Shown piece by piece: positions 23,001 through 35,300 of a stretch of DNA of 64,000 nucleotides (positions are counted from its first letter, which is position 1; each line of letters starts with the position of its first letter). Under the pieces are notes generated by a model, which ran no database searches, was not told where the DNA came from, and saw only the letters and a list, made by a program, of their open reading frames with translations. Both the position numbers and the translations under genes were made by a program. Origin of the DNA: Panaeolus papilionaceus (Eukaryota > Basidiomycota > Agaricomycetes > Agaricales); the NCBI GenBank assembly GCA_015501605.1, contig JADNRZ010000037.1:237906-301905 (forward strand). Direction: 5' to 3'.

Positions 23001-24830
23001 CTCTAGCGTTCAACGCCCGTTCACCGTTCACGCTGCCTCAAACCTCATTCATGAACAGCTCAGCTGAAATGTTTTGGGTATGTGGGTTAAACGTCGCGTT
23101 AACCAAAGTGAAAAGGGTGGATCTCTGGGCTTGTTGGTTTCCTATGAGGAGTAAGGGTGGAATGGCGACGACGAGTGAGGCGGCGACATGGAGAACGCAA
23201 AATTTGTGCGAGATTAAACAGGGAGAGGGGTTTTGTTGTGGACGAGGATATGGGAATGGGAGACGCGATATGGTGGTAATTGAGAAACCCGGCGTGGTGG
23301 GAGTAAGATGCCTGGGTAGATATCGGAATAGTGTGAATGAACAAGTTGCAGTATTGGTGGAGAAGAAACCGGAGATTGAGAGTGGTGAGAGGTGTCGGTA
23401 TTCCCGGTCACTGGTACGCATTGCCACAGAGGGAGGAATTCAAGGATGGGAGTGATGACACATCCGTCCATGGAGGTTTAACGTAAGGTTCATGAAGCAT
23501 ATTGGGTGTCTGGTTGAGAGGCTCAAAGTTCCAGAAAAAGGGTAGGATGATGTGTCGGTGCTTTAGGCGCTGTTGACAGAGTAAAAGGGTGCCCCAAGTG
23601 GCGAAGACACTGTTGAGGTTGGAACGTAGGTGTGGGATTGGATGGATGGGAAACACCTGCGCCTGAAGCTTGCATCCTTCGTTTATGCTCTTCCAGGACG
23701 ACGAGCGGTAACTAGAGGTCCGGATGCAGACATGGCCCCACCATGACAACGTCCCCTACAGCCCTCCTGTGAGCTAAGAACTCCAGCTCTCTTCTGGCGA
23801 GCTGACAACCAAAAAATCAAGCTCAGCATCCTGCCCAAGGTCGCTTTCGTCATCTACCAAGTTGAGAGGGTATGAGGAAGGTGGACGTTGGTAATCTATG
23901 ATTGGGGATTAGTACGTAGTTATTGAAGTGAGACGTAGACTTTGAGAAGCGTGCTCACCTCTCCACCTCCAAATCCATGCTCCAATCTCCACCTCTCAAC
24001 CGAAGCCGAGACGGAATTTCTGGTCTCTCCTCTCCCTGTTCAAAGCAGGAGCACATCTTCATCATCACGAGTATTCGTGTTATACCCTTGTCAATTCCGT
24101 AACACCACATATACGTTAACGCGCTCTTCTCCAAATTTGAATCCAGCGACTAATGGACGTTCCGTGGTGTAAACGATGAGCAAGAGAAGGGGACGGAAGT
24201 GCTCGTGAAATGTTTAATGAACACTTGGCGTAGGCTCAAAACATGGGTCATCGCACGGTGAAGGAATTGGTGGAATGGTGTCATAGAGTTGTCCTAAATA
24301 ATTACACTGAAAAAGATAAGGTTAGCCAGACCCATGAAGAGTAAAAAAAAGAATACGCACCTATGGCTAGTTTAAACGACGTCAAAAGCCAGTAGGCACA
24401 ACGATGTAGCATAGGTCCCTGCGGCGAGATTAACGCGGCATAAACACGCCAGGAAACAAAATCGCGCCCAATGCAATGCCACATAATACCATAGCTACGG
24501 AGTTCTAAGAAAAAGGGTGGATAAAGTGAGGCGGGGAATGAGGTGAGTGTTGTGCAGCTTGGGTCAAGAATGACGATGGTGGTGGTTGAGACCAACCTGG
24601 TTGATCGGAACTTGGAATGCTCACCCTCATCATCAATTCAATTCAAACACCGACGATCAATACCTCACCCATCCGTTGCGAGTAGAGTCAGTTTATACCT
24701 GTTTATTGCTCTGAGGCTGACTTGACTCGTGCGATTGGATTCAGAATAATTGAGAATGGGCCTCCCGCACGGGTTTATGATCAAGTCGCACGATGAGCAC
24801 ACGAGTACAGTATAATTGGAAAAGAGATTA
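23001..24830. other. Decayed sequence, possible membrane-protein exons on minus strand
   Basis: No intact gene. The minus strand at 23038-23427 contains a hydrophobic run (HVAASLVVAIPPLLLIG) that could be a transmembrane helix of a decayed multi-exon gene, and 24302-24595 contains another. I cannot join these into a gene or name a family. Confidence 0.3.
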
Positions 24831-25057
24831 GAGCTCACAAAGAACCAGATTCTGAACAATAATAGCTAATGTATATAATAAGATCGTGCCCGGAGTCCGA
24901 GTAGGAAAGCCGATAGAAGAATAAAAGGAGAGTCCTGCAAGAACGTCGAGGGTAAGAGACACAGACAAGACGGCGATGCACTAAAGGATAAATATTAATT
25001 ATTATAACGAGAAATGATACCCACATCAAACGCACCTTTGAATTCAGATCCAGCGCT

Positions 25058-26552
25058 TTAAAGCGTCTGCAACATGATGCTTGGAAGCATCGAATGCAAA
25101 GCGACCAAGATCTTTGAGGACGAGGGTTGAGACGCTGCCGCACGCTCATTCGATTCAACAACATCAGCAAGTTCTGGCTCTTGCACCCATTTCCAGAATA
25201 CAATTTTCAGCTTCATATTTGCAGGTCGGGCATTGGCTACAATTGACTTGCGGAGATGGTAAGCGGCAACCCTACATCCAGATGGCAACTCCCCAAAGTT
25301 GATAAATTGATCAGTGAACTTTGTGAGTGTCGCGTAGTTCTCTCTTTGGTTACGCTCCAGAAACGCCCTGAGTTTGTCGTTGGTTCTCGCTTCCGGTTGG
25401 GCCAGGTCCAGTTCAATGTTTTTCTTTTCTTGAAGAGCACTCTGGATACGATCGTGTAGATCTTGGAAGAGACCGGGGGATTTTGAAGGCCTAAATTCAG
25501 CGAAGATGTTGCTTGCAGCGAAGCTGTGATCCATTGCCAGAAGTGCCGAGTTCCTAGTATTCATAAATTTCATTATATCAGTGCTTGTACTTTTAACGAA
25601 TTCCTATAGGGGGAAGGTAAATAACGCAGGAGATATCGCTGAAAGATCTTAACCATTACCTTCAAAGTTTCATCTCTCAGTTGTGCAAAGTTAGACTCTG
25701 CTCGGTTTCGACACCGTTCATTGTGCACAGTGTCCCACATGGTGGTAATGATCAGCAGTGAAGGCAGTAAGGTAGTCCGGGAGATTTCCAGAACCCCCTT
25801 GAGCATCTCAAAGGTTCAGCGTCGACTTCTGGGCAGTCGCGTTTCTGTTATCGGGGTAAAGTAAAAAATTCTTCGGGAAAATCTTAGGCTAATAGTAGAA
25901 CAAATTAGTTCAGTTACCCAGTCTAGATCACAAGAAATAGCACACTTGTTGTCCTGCGACCACTTTCTAACCATGTTCAGAATTTCTATCTCTGCAATCT
26001 TCGAGTCCGAAAATCCGGGTGTATCGACCAGATACACTGGGCGCAATGTGCCGTCCCAGTTGGTGTGCATAACATTTACAAGTCGGTAAGCGGTCACCGC
26101 CTGTGTGTATCCCGCGAGTTGATTGTTTGAGATCGACAGCTTCTGAGATTCACCCGCAAGTGCTTCAATGAACTAGAACATGCAGCAATAGAGAACATTC
26201 AGATTTCTTGGATGTCAATAGAATCGAGGATATATAACTTACTGAGCTTTTTCCGGCACCCGTAGCACCCATGATGCTATATTAATTTATTATTAATTAG
26301 AGCTCACATCTATTTCTATGGATCACACATACAGATACAGGACTGGCAACGGGTGCTCGGGTATACGGGTGGTCATAGGTTCGACAGAAATATCACCGGT
26401 GATTTTAAGGTATTCAAGCTCCGAGTCAGGGATCTCCATGACCAGTGCGATAATGACAAGGAAACTTCGTAGATTGGGGATGGCGCTGAGTATGCGAGAT
26501 GATGGACGTTGGAGTGAGGGTTTTGGTTGGCAGTCGGGTGCATGTCAGACAT
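25058..26552 (-). pseudogene. P-loop GTPase gene 3 with nonsense mutation
   Basis: Paralog of GTPase genes 1 and 2 with the same intron positions. In order on the minus strand: leader and KITGDISVEP, P-loop MGATGAGKSS near 26250, an exon beginning FIEALAGES near 26172 with YLVDTPGFSDSK, an exon with YFTPITETRL, then TTMWDTVHNERC and LRDETLK. The last exon (about 25603 to 25058) carries MNTRNSALLAM and the helical C-terminus. A TGA at 25816-25818 interrupts the frame just after ITETRLPRSRR, while the paralog reads through (SRCRTMDMLK). The first ATG at 26552 (MSDMHP) is out of frame with KITGD, so either a frameshift lies between them or translation starts at 26439. Family call is firm; the gene is probably dead. 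Confidence 0.75.
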
Positions 26553-26659
26553 GAGGCAAGTGTCCCGATTATCTTATTGCTCTTGTCGTTAGATATCCCG
26601 TCGCACAAATATAATCGCTGATAGTCCCGTATTTATCCCCTCACTTTTGTCGAACTACC

Positions 26660-27215
26660 TTCTGATTGTTAGGCGAAGATATGATCAGTCCACGCCTAGA
26701 TGAGTATGTCCTAGTATGGCTTCAGCCTGAATTACGACGCTCCTATCCCTCAATGTCGGCTATATCTTCCCCTTCGACTCTCCCTCCCGTTATCCTCCAT
26801 ACCCATAATTCTAACCCCCGTTTCCAGTTCGACACCCATCACTGCATCGAGGAAAGCAACACCCTTTCATGCCTCACGAGGTTACCCCAATGGCCCTAAA
26901 ACCACTTTACGCGGGTTCCTCTGCACTCCACGCTTCTAAAATTCTCTAGCACACCGGTACCCCGCAATCACCATCCATCCATCCATCCACAACCGACGTG
27001 CTACTGTCTAGCAGGTCGCATACTGTCAACGCAATAGAGAACCCCGTTAGGGAGGTAGTGTTCTACAAACTGCAGCGATCGGTGGCGTCGTTGAAGTTGA
27101 GATGTGAGAATTGTACATGTTTTCCGCATCGAGGTCAGACGTAGTGGAGGAATAAGGTCGTTCTTGACCTTACAGGCTGAGTGGACGTGCTGACAAAAGG
27201 GGGGCGTCATAGCCG
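26660..27215 (-). pseudogene. Fragment of the WW/membrane protein gene
   Basis: The minus strand near 27120-27030 reads ILTSQLQRRHRSLQFVEHYL then LPNGVLYCVDS. This aligns with ILTSQLQPRLHLHEWLEYHL and LPDGMFYYVHP of the gene at 55541-59155. Flanking bases toward 26840 also match that gene (GCAACACCCYTTCATSCCTCAC). Frameshifts and substitutions are plentiful, so this is an old partial copy. Confidence 0.6.
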
Positions 27216-27269
27216 CGATTGTAGCAAGGTAGGAGCGATTACGCCTTCTAACCCGAGTCTCTCCGCTTC

Positions 27270-28330
27270 CCGATCAATGCCTATCCAGACATGACTCCAC
27301 AAGTTCCTCGCACCTCCCAATCACAATTTCGCATTCACACCCTGGGTCGAACACTGCAATCGGACCATCTTCCATAACGAGCTTTCCCGGGGGATCAACG
27401 ACGCCCAGAGCCAGCTGGGGTCAATAAAAAACACAGTAGGGTATAAAGGTAGATGTTACAGGGGAATTGAGGCCAATCAGAGGAGCCAGTCTTGATCTAG
27501 ACGTGAAAGAGGGGTGCTACATGTCCACGTCGCAGTGCCTTGCACTGGCACAGGTGCTCATTCTTGTGCTCCCTCCCCAACAACTTTGTCGTTAATCAGA
27601 CTATGGCTGGGGACGACTGTGGATGAGCGGCAGCGTTGTAAGCTGTGCGAACCAGACGAGGTGAGCATTCCGTACGGGGTGGTATTAATGACGACGTTGA
27701 GGGGTGGGGAAGGATGTAGTGTGATCGCAGTCGTAGTGATACACGAGATCGGTCGCCGCATTTAACTTTCAAACGGGCCTATAATTTGAAAACGAGGATA
27801 TCATGATTCGATCTAAATACACAAATACTACTAGGATTTAGTCAGATATCGGAGGAATGAGTGAGAGTGATGATGAAGGAGTTTTACTCACAAATATCTC
27901 GCTGGACCTCCCGTCGCTACGACTACCAACCCCCCTCTCATACCCCACTTTCAAGCCAACGTCATCCTCTTTGTTTTCCACGTCCATCAACCCGCGTTCA
28001 GTCCTTTTTTCTACCCCAAACCCAACGTCAATCGCGTCCAGGTGGTCCACCATGTCAGTCGTCGCACCGCCCCTCCAGAAACTCCAACGACTGCCAACAA
28101 GAACATTTCTTGGTTTATCAACGACGCCCAGAGCCAGCAAACGTCCATGAAAAGCAGCGGAGGGTCTTGAAGTACATGTTCCAAGAGGAGTGAGGCCCAT
28201 TGAGCGAGCCTGGCTCGACGTAGAGGTTAAAGTGGTTGTGAGTCCACGTGGCACGACCGCTGAGTCACCTCATGCGACCAGATGCTCCCAATCGCTTCCT
28301 CCTTTGTTCCAACTCTGTTTTTCAACGCTT
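27270..28330. repeat. Two recurring blocks of an unknown repeated sequence (copy 2)
   Basis: Counterparts of 21960-23000. The words ATCAACGACGCCCAGAGCCAG occur at about 27396 and 28115, and each is followed by a GGGTAT- or GGGTCTTGAAGTA-like segment and a GTCCACGTCGCA or GTCCACGTGGCA word. Minus-strand frame at 27838-28254 is open for 138 codons, but the copies show no shared full-length frame. Confidence 0.5.
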
Positions 28331-31300
28331 GGTATCCATCAGACCCCATTTTGACGAGTTGGGAAGTAATATAAAACCGGGGTTTGGATATTGAACGTCA
28401 CGTTTCCCAAGCTGGAAGGGTTCGCGCAGGAGTGATGCGAGGTGATAACACGAAGAAAGCGGAATTTTGTGAGTTGAAGCAGGAAATTGTTTGTAGGGCA
28501 ACGGGGAAGGAGTCATCCCACGTAGGGGTCTTGGGGGTCTTGGCGAGGTTGGAGGCAGTTATAGGGATCTAACATGAAGACAAATGGGCTTTGAGGAGCG
28601 CGTCAGTCCAGGGAGGTGGGGTGAGGTTTATGAAGTAGGGTGGGTGTCTCGTTGAGAGAATCACTCTGGTATAGTCAAGGTCGCAGAAAAAGGATGGAAT
28701 GACGTGTCACAGCTTCCGTTGCCTTTGATAGTGTAACAGGGCGCGGAAAGAGGGGGAGAGATGCTGAGATTGGACTGTAGGTTGGAGTTTGGATGTATGA
28801 AAACGCGTGCGCGTTGCAATCATCGAGTCGTCTCCTCAAGGAGGACGAGACGGCAAGATAATCAGGGATCCGGATACCAAAGGGGCTCTCCCGGGCTGTC
28901 TCAACTCCTGGTTCTGATCTTGCTAGCTGACAGCCGCTAAACCCGACGCAACCCTCCTCTCCTGCACTCTAACATTCACATGGCTGGTACATCAAACGCA
29001 TCTGCGCTGTTTCACCAGGTCGTCAGCGTCTGCGAGTCGTTGAGCAATAAATGACCATACCTAGGCCCAACCCTTCATGGCAGGGATGCCTTCATCGTGA
29101 AGTAAATTGAGAGGGAGTAATGAATGTGGCTGCTCATAGTCTATGATTAGGGACTGGTCGACGAACATAGACGTAGACACAAAAACGATGTGCTCACCTA
29201 GCAACCTAATCTCGACCATAGCTCAGACAGGGCATCAGATTATCGGTTTCATGTCTCTGTTGTGTGTACTTCTCCAAAACAGCAACGTGTCTTCATCATC
29301 ATCCACATGTTATTCCCTAATATCGCAACGACTGGGTCTGATTGACGAACAGATATTCGGTCGTGTAAATAAGGGGAGACGCAAGTGTTCGCAACATGTA
29401 TGAAAGGCGTTTAAGAGCAGGAGTGAGTTTGATAAACACTTGGCGTAGGCTTAATCACGAGTCGTCGGATGGTGAAGGAAAAGATGATATTGTTCTACAT
29501 AAGTGCACTGAGAATAATGAGTGTTGGTCATACGCAGGAAAGGTAAAAGGAGTACATACCTGTGCCTAGGTCAAACGAGTTAAAAAAGCCAGTATGTGAA
29601 CCCATGATACCATAGGTCTCGACGGCGCAAACCATGCGTCCAACGATCTTATAACTACGGCACCAGCAACATTCCCTCATCCAGGGGAATTCATGAATCT
29701 TGAGGTGACATTGAGAACAGTAAATAGAATGAATAAAGAGGGAGGGAATGAGGAGAGCATCATTCAGCTCAGGTGACGGGAGACGAGGGTGGTGGGTTGA
29801 TATCAAACCTGGTTTGATATCAACCTAGGTTTGATGGCACGCTTTCCTTGATCATCAATTCAAACGCCGACTACCATTTCCCCATCCGTTATCCAGAGCT
29901 TTGAGACGCGATTCACGCGATGGCCATGTTCATTGCCACTTGATCATAACAGAATCGCGTCCTTAATTGAACCCTACGTCTGTTTTTATCCATCTTGTTA
30001 CCTGAGGCTGGAGACTCTCCGCAAAACGAGTCGTTTCCCCATATACACCGTTGCTGTACCCCTCAGCATACTCATCTCCTGAAGTACTGCCATTTACCTA
30101 CAGTAACAGGAGAATACGCGAAAATCAAACTGCAGAGTAGAAAAAGCTGAATGTCGAAATCAACGAGCTACAAGTGAGACGTTCTTTCCGAATATGCTGG
30201 ATACAGAACGCTTGGGTTCGTGCATCAATCACTCTTCATTTCTCCCAAGTCGCAGCGTGAACATAATGTGTTCTCTCACCCACTGCAATCCTTCCACTCT
30301 CAAACATCGCGACTTTCACCCTCTTTCCCGCTCCCTTTATTTGGGTTTCACCCGTGGAGGTCTCCCCTATCGCTTCAAACCCTCCCGTCCACGGTTCATG
30401 ATACTGCATTCTCCACGTCGAACTTGGTCTATCTCGAGTCTCAGTTGCCCCTTATTTTCCCAACGCGAGAAATTTTCGATTTCGTAAATTTTGGGTTGAT
30501 ACCTCGAGGTCACTACATTCACGACCTGCATCTGAAGCTCCGTAAACCTATCCTGCATTCCTAATGATACAGGTTGATGAATCAGTCCTGGGTAAGCCCC
30601 TATTTTTCGACTTTTCTCTCTATTTTCTTTTCCTTTCTAGTTGCGTCAACGCGTCGTTGTCGTCACCATGCCCCGGTGTCTCTGCCCAATCGATCATGCG
30701 CTGATATTTTTACGAGTGAAGCGCGCCACGCTCATCGTTTTATCACCTATGTATTGGCGTCGGGCAACACTTCCCTTGTTTCCGAATCTTTCACATCGTA
30801 TACTTTGTATAATGAGACAAGTTATATATACATATTGTCCCTTAAAATTTAATAAAGACACGAAGACGAGTGCGCAAATGTAGGATGACGAATCAAAACA
30901 AAACACAACGCATGAAACTGGATATGAGAGAAGGGTGGTGGCGGCGATACTTGAGGGGAGTGAAGTGTGCTCTCCGGAAATTACGTCGTATTCTGAGAGT
31001 CTTGGCTGGCGACTGCGACACTGAGGGACGCAGCGAATCCGTGCTATACTACGAAGCTGGAAAGCCTGGGGAAAAGAAAAATGTAGACGAGCGCCATGTA
31101 GAGCGAAATGGGTCTTTTTATATTTGAATTGGTGTGGCATACTTGTCTTTTTTCCCCGCCGACCGTGGCTACGCAATATCGGTTCGTGAACGAGTCATTT
31201 GTATTTCTCTTCTACTCGTCCCCAACCCAGTTACTGTGAATCGCCAGCACCGCTCGCATGAGCGGCGGGTATACCAGCTCTTTCCCTTCCTCTCTTGTTC

Positions 31301-31674
31301 AAGAACTATACAACGACCATTCAGTCCAATTGCCAGAGGTTATGAACTCTCAACCATTTTTTAGCTTGAGACATTATCACGTCCGGTGAACCCAAAATTC
31401 TAAATGTAGCGCTGCAATTCATCGCTTGACATAACAGCTTCCACTGGGTAGTCCTGGACCTTCAGTTGCAGCTTTGATCATCATGCAATGACGGCGAATA
31501 TGTATTCTTGTTATCTTGATAGTACCCTGGCCCGCAGGTTCCAACGGATTATGAACACAATCCTTTCCAGTTGTCCATACAACTATTCTTGTGGTCTTCA
31601 TTTATCTCAGAGTTTTATAATCACCCACGGACGCGACGCGTGCATGTTACGTATTATGTGATATTGACGCGTTA
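28331..31674. other. Decayed DNA, no assignable gene
   Basis: 28331-29960 continues the duplicated segment with broken frames; a local inverted word (CCTGGTTTGATATCAACC) lies near 29810-29830. 29960-31674 shows nothing I can assign. A plus-strand 3' splice-like TTTCTAG at 30640 followed by an open basic stretch is the only hint of an exon. Confidence 0.3.
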
Positions 31675-32310
31675 TTGACCAGTGTTTGTTTCTCCTGGTT
31701 TCCTGTCCGAATTGGGCACATCAGGGTTGCAGTCTCTCCACCATCTTCCTCGCGTCCATCGTCACCAGATAGTGCTCTGTTTTTCCTCAATCTACCTTCC
31801 AGTGCGAAAATGGTGGATTTATTGCATAACGCATGCGCTCTTGGCCGAATTTGGTGTACTTAGGCAGCAGAGGACGTGATTGGAGGTAGGCGATGGGCCC
31901 TCGTTCTCTGGAAACCGTTCTCCGTAAGTTCGCCCTGTATTTTCCTTATTTGTCCTTATTCATGATATCTTTGCAAATTCAGTCTAATATCCGTTCTATG
32001 AAACGTCTGCGTCCTGGGTCGCTCCCTTGCACCCCCATGCTGTCATCATCACCGGTGCTTCTCAACAGTCTCACTTCTGGCCGCCTGCCTTGTTCCGCAT
32101 CATGGACGAAGAAAATTTAGCCCAAATATCCCTACTCTACGCTCATCATTATGGTGCTACATTTACCACCGGATGACAAAAATTTTGTCCTCGTCTGGCA
32201 AATTCTGCCAGTCGTCCTACATCCTATGCCTAGGTTTCATAAGATGGACCAGGCCGATTCAATTGCTCTTTCTACTCTGTTCTTTCCTGAGTGAGTATCG
32301 TCCGCTTCTT
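31675..32310 (+). pseudogene. Unrecognised gene relic
   Basis: Two plus-strand pieces look protein-like. One (about 31985-32170) reads ASWVAPLHPHAVIITGASQQ, then SHFWPPALFRIMDEENLAQI and SLLYAHHYGATF before a stop. The other (about 32155-32290), in the next frame, reads LPPDDKNFVLVWQILPVVLH and ends at a GTGAGT donor-like site. They join at HHYGAT with a one-base shift, which suggests one gene with a frameshift. I do not recognise the family. Confidence 0.4.
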
Positions 32311-35300
32311 CTGTTTTCTCCCCGCTTCTGCCATTTAATTAGTCTTATTCATCATCTAATAATCTGATGACGAGCTGTATACATTTTATGCCTCTTCGCC
32401 ATCAGACTCTTTACTAAAGTGTTCATTTTCTATACATTTCATAGACTTGCTTCTCGCCTTTCCTCCACCCCCTTAAAACCTCGCCGTACATCACGCCCTC
32501 AGGAGGAACAGCAACGACGGCTCCCATCCAGCTGTCGCCACAACCAGTTACTGCGAACAACAGATTATCCCTCGCCGACCAGCATTCAGTTGGCGACAGA
32601 GGAATTTCGCGGTTGAAAGGGGACATGTGACGTGGAAAGGAGGAGGGGTTGACGCTTGTGTAGTGCCTGAAGTCTGCGGTGGACACGAAGAGGAGGATTA
32701 TGGGGTGGAGTGCTTTGCGAGAGCTGTTGAAGAACGGTTCACGCTGTGTATTCGCATGACTTAGCAAACCAAAGCACGCCATCCCGTAACCCTTTCCCCC
32801 TCGTATTGCAAAATTTCAGGACGACCAATGATGAGCAGCGCGCTCACCTGAACCTGTAACCCACTCTTTACATTTTCACCATCACGCCCGCACACATGCA
32901 TGCGCTCCAAATCACGACGCTTACCCATCCCGGTCATCACGGCTTCATTACTACCTCACTGCTCGACTTTATCACTACCAGCGTCGCTTGTTACCATTAC
33001 CATCAGCCGCCACAATACCAAACGGGATAGCCCCGACCATTGTACCTTACAACCATGCACCTCATGATGCGTACGGGCGTTAAGTCCGTTTATATTCTTC
33101 AATTTCTTCAACATTTACCCTCCTTTCCTATTCCAACCCCCGTTTCCTCTCACTTCACCCCCTCCTTTCACCCATTTCAAGTCATTTCTTTTGTTTTAAA
33201 CCCTTTCTTGTGCGCCTCGGCGCTTTCTTATTTCGTTTCGAACCCCCTTAGTTAGTAGTATAGCTCCGATTCGAGTTTGTACATAGTCTACAGTGCTTCG
33301 TAAAAATACAGGAGCTAATTTTATGCCCACCTTTCGAATCTCTAAGTATTAGTTCTCGTCTATACTTCCTTGCCTTGACATGCCTGTAAGAGGTCACGAC
33401 AGGAAAAAGTGAAGAAAACATAGAACTACAAACAGGTTAAACTTGAGGATCCCAAGTTGGATATTGGTGTTGTTCCAAGACATGGCCGCTGCCTAGCAAG
33501 TGGAGGATTCGTAATACAGAGAATGAACCCCGGTAACCCCAGACCATGACTTATTCCCAGCCCTCCGAGTCTTACTCTTCCTTGTGCTTCAATACCGCGC
33601 CTACAATGAGTGCAAGGGACAAGTAAACAGCTGGAAACGCCGAAATTTATGACAGCACAGGAAGAATGTGGTCATACAGGAGACTGAGGCCAACACGCCC
33701 ACTTAGCGGCAGCCCCGCGAAACATCCAGCTACAGCTCATCCCAAACCCAACGCTAAACCAGTGCTGAAGACGAAGTTGATGGTTACACAGTAAATGGAG
33801 TTGAGTTGAGTCTGGCTGAGTTGTGCTGTGGCATGTTCGACTTTGTGAGTAAAGCGCTGACGTTATAGATTGAGAAGGTTGGCGGGAAGTGGTGGGGTCG
33901 AAGATAAGTCCTCGTCCACTCTCTTACACAATTTCAACATTTTCTCTTCACCCGTCCGCTCGTCTGTTTGCTTGTATGTTGTTTTCGCGTCCTTTCGTCT
34001 TCATCTTCATGCGGGTTCACCCCAACGTCATTCTAATGCTCTTCGAATGCTCATCACACGACGTCACCGTCGGCATTCTTTAATTCGCTTGTATCCTTCG
34101 TGCCTCCTACCGACTATTCTTCTTTTGTAAAATTTACACACTCTTAATACATCGCGTTCTCTGATGATGTTGAATATGGGGGGAACAGCGTGAGTGACGT
34201 TGATGTGAGTGTAGTGGTTGAGTGGAGGAGATGGTACGGGATGTGGAAGGATAATGATGGTGGGTGACGACAGAAGGAGAAGCAGGAGAGGGAGCTTCCA
34301 ACGAGAGCGAGGACGAAGCTATGAAACGCATTGACTCCAGGGTGAGGTGATAGTGAATGCGACCAATTGCATGAAAAGAAAATACCAGATTTGGGACTGG
34401 TCTCAAAAGGTGAACCGCACCTCTGACAAACACGTTGCACCATCCCATGTCCCTCTGCTACTTAGTGGGCAGTGCAGTGGGCACAGATTCGAATAAGATA
34501 GTACGGCATTGGGAAGAGGGATCTGTGGAGCATAAATGGATGACGCCGCCATGAGCATAGTGGTTGGGTAGAAAGCCTTGGATCGAGACGTTGTGGACAA
34601 AGATGAGGGTGGTGGTGGAACGGAGTGACAAAGAATCAGAATACCCAAAGCAAGCAGGTTCCAGCTGGATCGATGATGGAAAGAGCTGACGTCTACGTGA
34701 TGACGGTCGGCTGCGACGACAATATTCAGGCCGGACCTCACCACCACTAACATCCACCCTGCTACCAGCGCCGAAGTGCAGTATTTCTTGAATAAAAGGA
34801 AAAAATGATAAATGAAAGCGCACTCAGGGGCATTTGCGAATGATTAATGGCGTAGATATCTCTACTGGAGAAGACAGGGAGCGAAATTAGGAATGGTTCC
34901 AGTATGTGACAATGAGACCGAATAGAAGGCACGACGGCATGAGGATGAAAATAGCACGTATATGGAGCCTGGGTAGGGGTCATGAAAGCAGTGATGGGAT
35001 ATTACTAGGGGAATTCAAAGTGACAGGCTAATGGCTGCGGCATATATGAATAAATTAAACAGAAGATATTTAACGTCGGTGTCCACTGAATGGGAAACCT
35101 GAAGAGAGAGAACGTGAAGAGAACGTGAAGATAAAAGGAGAGACAAACTGCCAGATGAAAAGATCTGGATGTCGAACGGCGAGAAACCACTGAAACAGTC
35201 CGTTTTCGTTGCATATGACGACGGCTTGGTTAATGATGTGAGGCAAAATGCGCAACGTAACGGAGTGAAGGAAATAATTCCATAAAGGTACTAATATTTA

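Larger units (their letters stand above)
20100..24830. repeat. Segmental duplication, copy 1 (about 4.7 kb, diverged)
   Basis: In order it holds the 3' flank and relic of a GTPase gene (minus), then blocks at 21960-22470 and 22470-23000 with recurring words such as ATCAGCGACGCCCAGAG and GGCCCATTG, then decayed sequence. The same order recurs at 24840-29960. Shared anchors include a GAGGGNAAGAGACA...GATGCACTA segment in the 3' flank and the block ending in repeated CATCCTTCC-type sequence. Identity is moderate, so the duplication is old. Confidence 0.55.
24840..29960. repeat. Segmental duplication, copy 2 (about 5.1 kb, diverged)
   Basis: Second copy of the 20100-24830 order, with a fuller GTPase gene (25058-26552), an extra WW/membrane-gene fragment (26660-27215) and the same repeated blocks (27270-27780 and 27830-28330). 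Boundaries are approximate, because they were placed by eye from shared short words. Confidence 0.55.
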
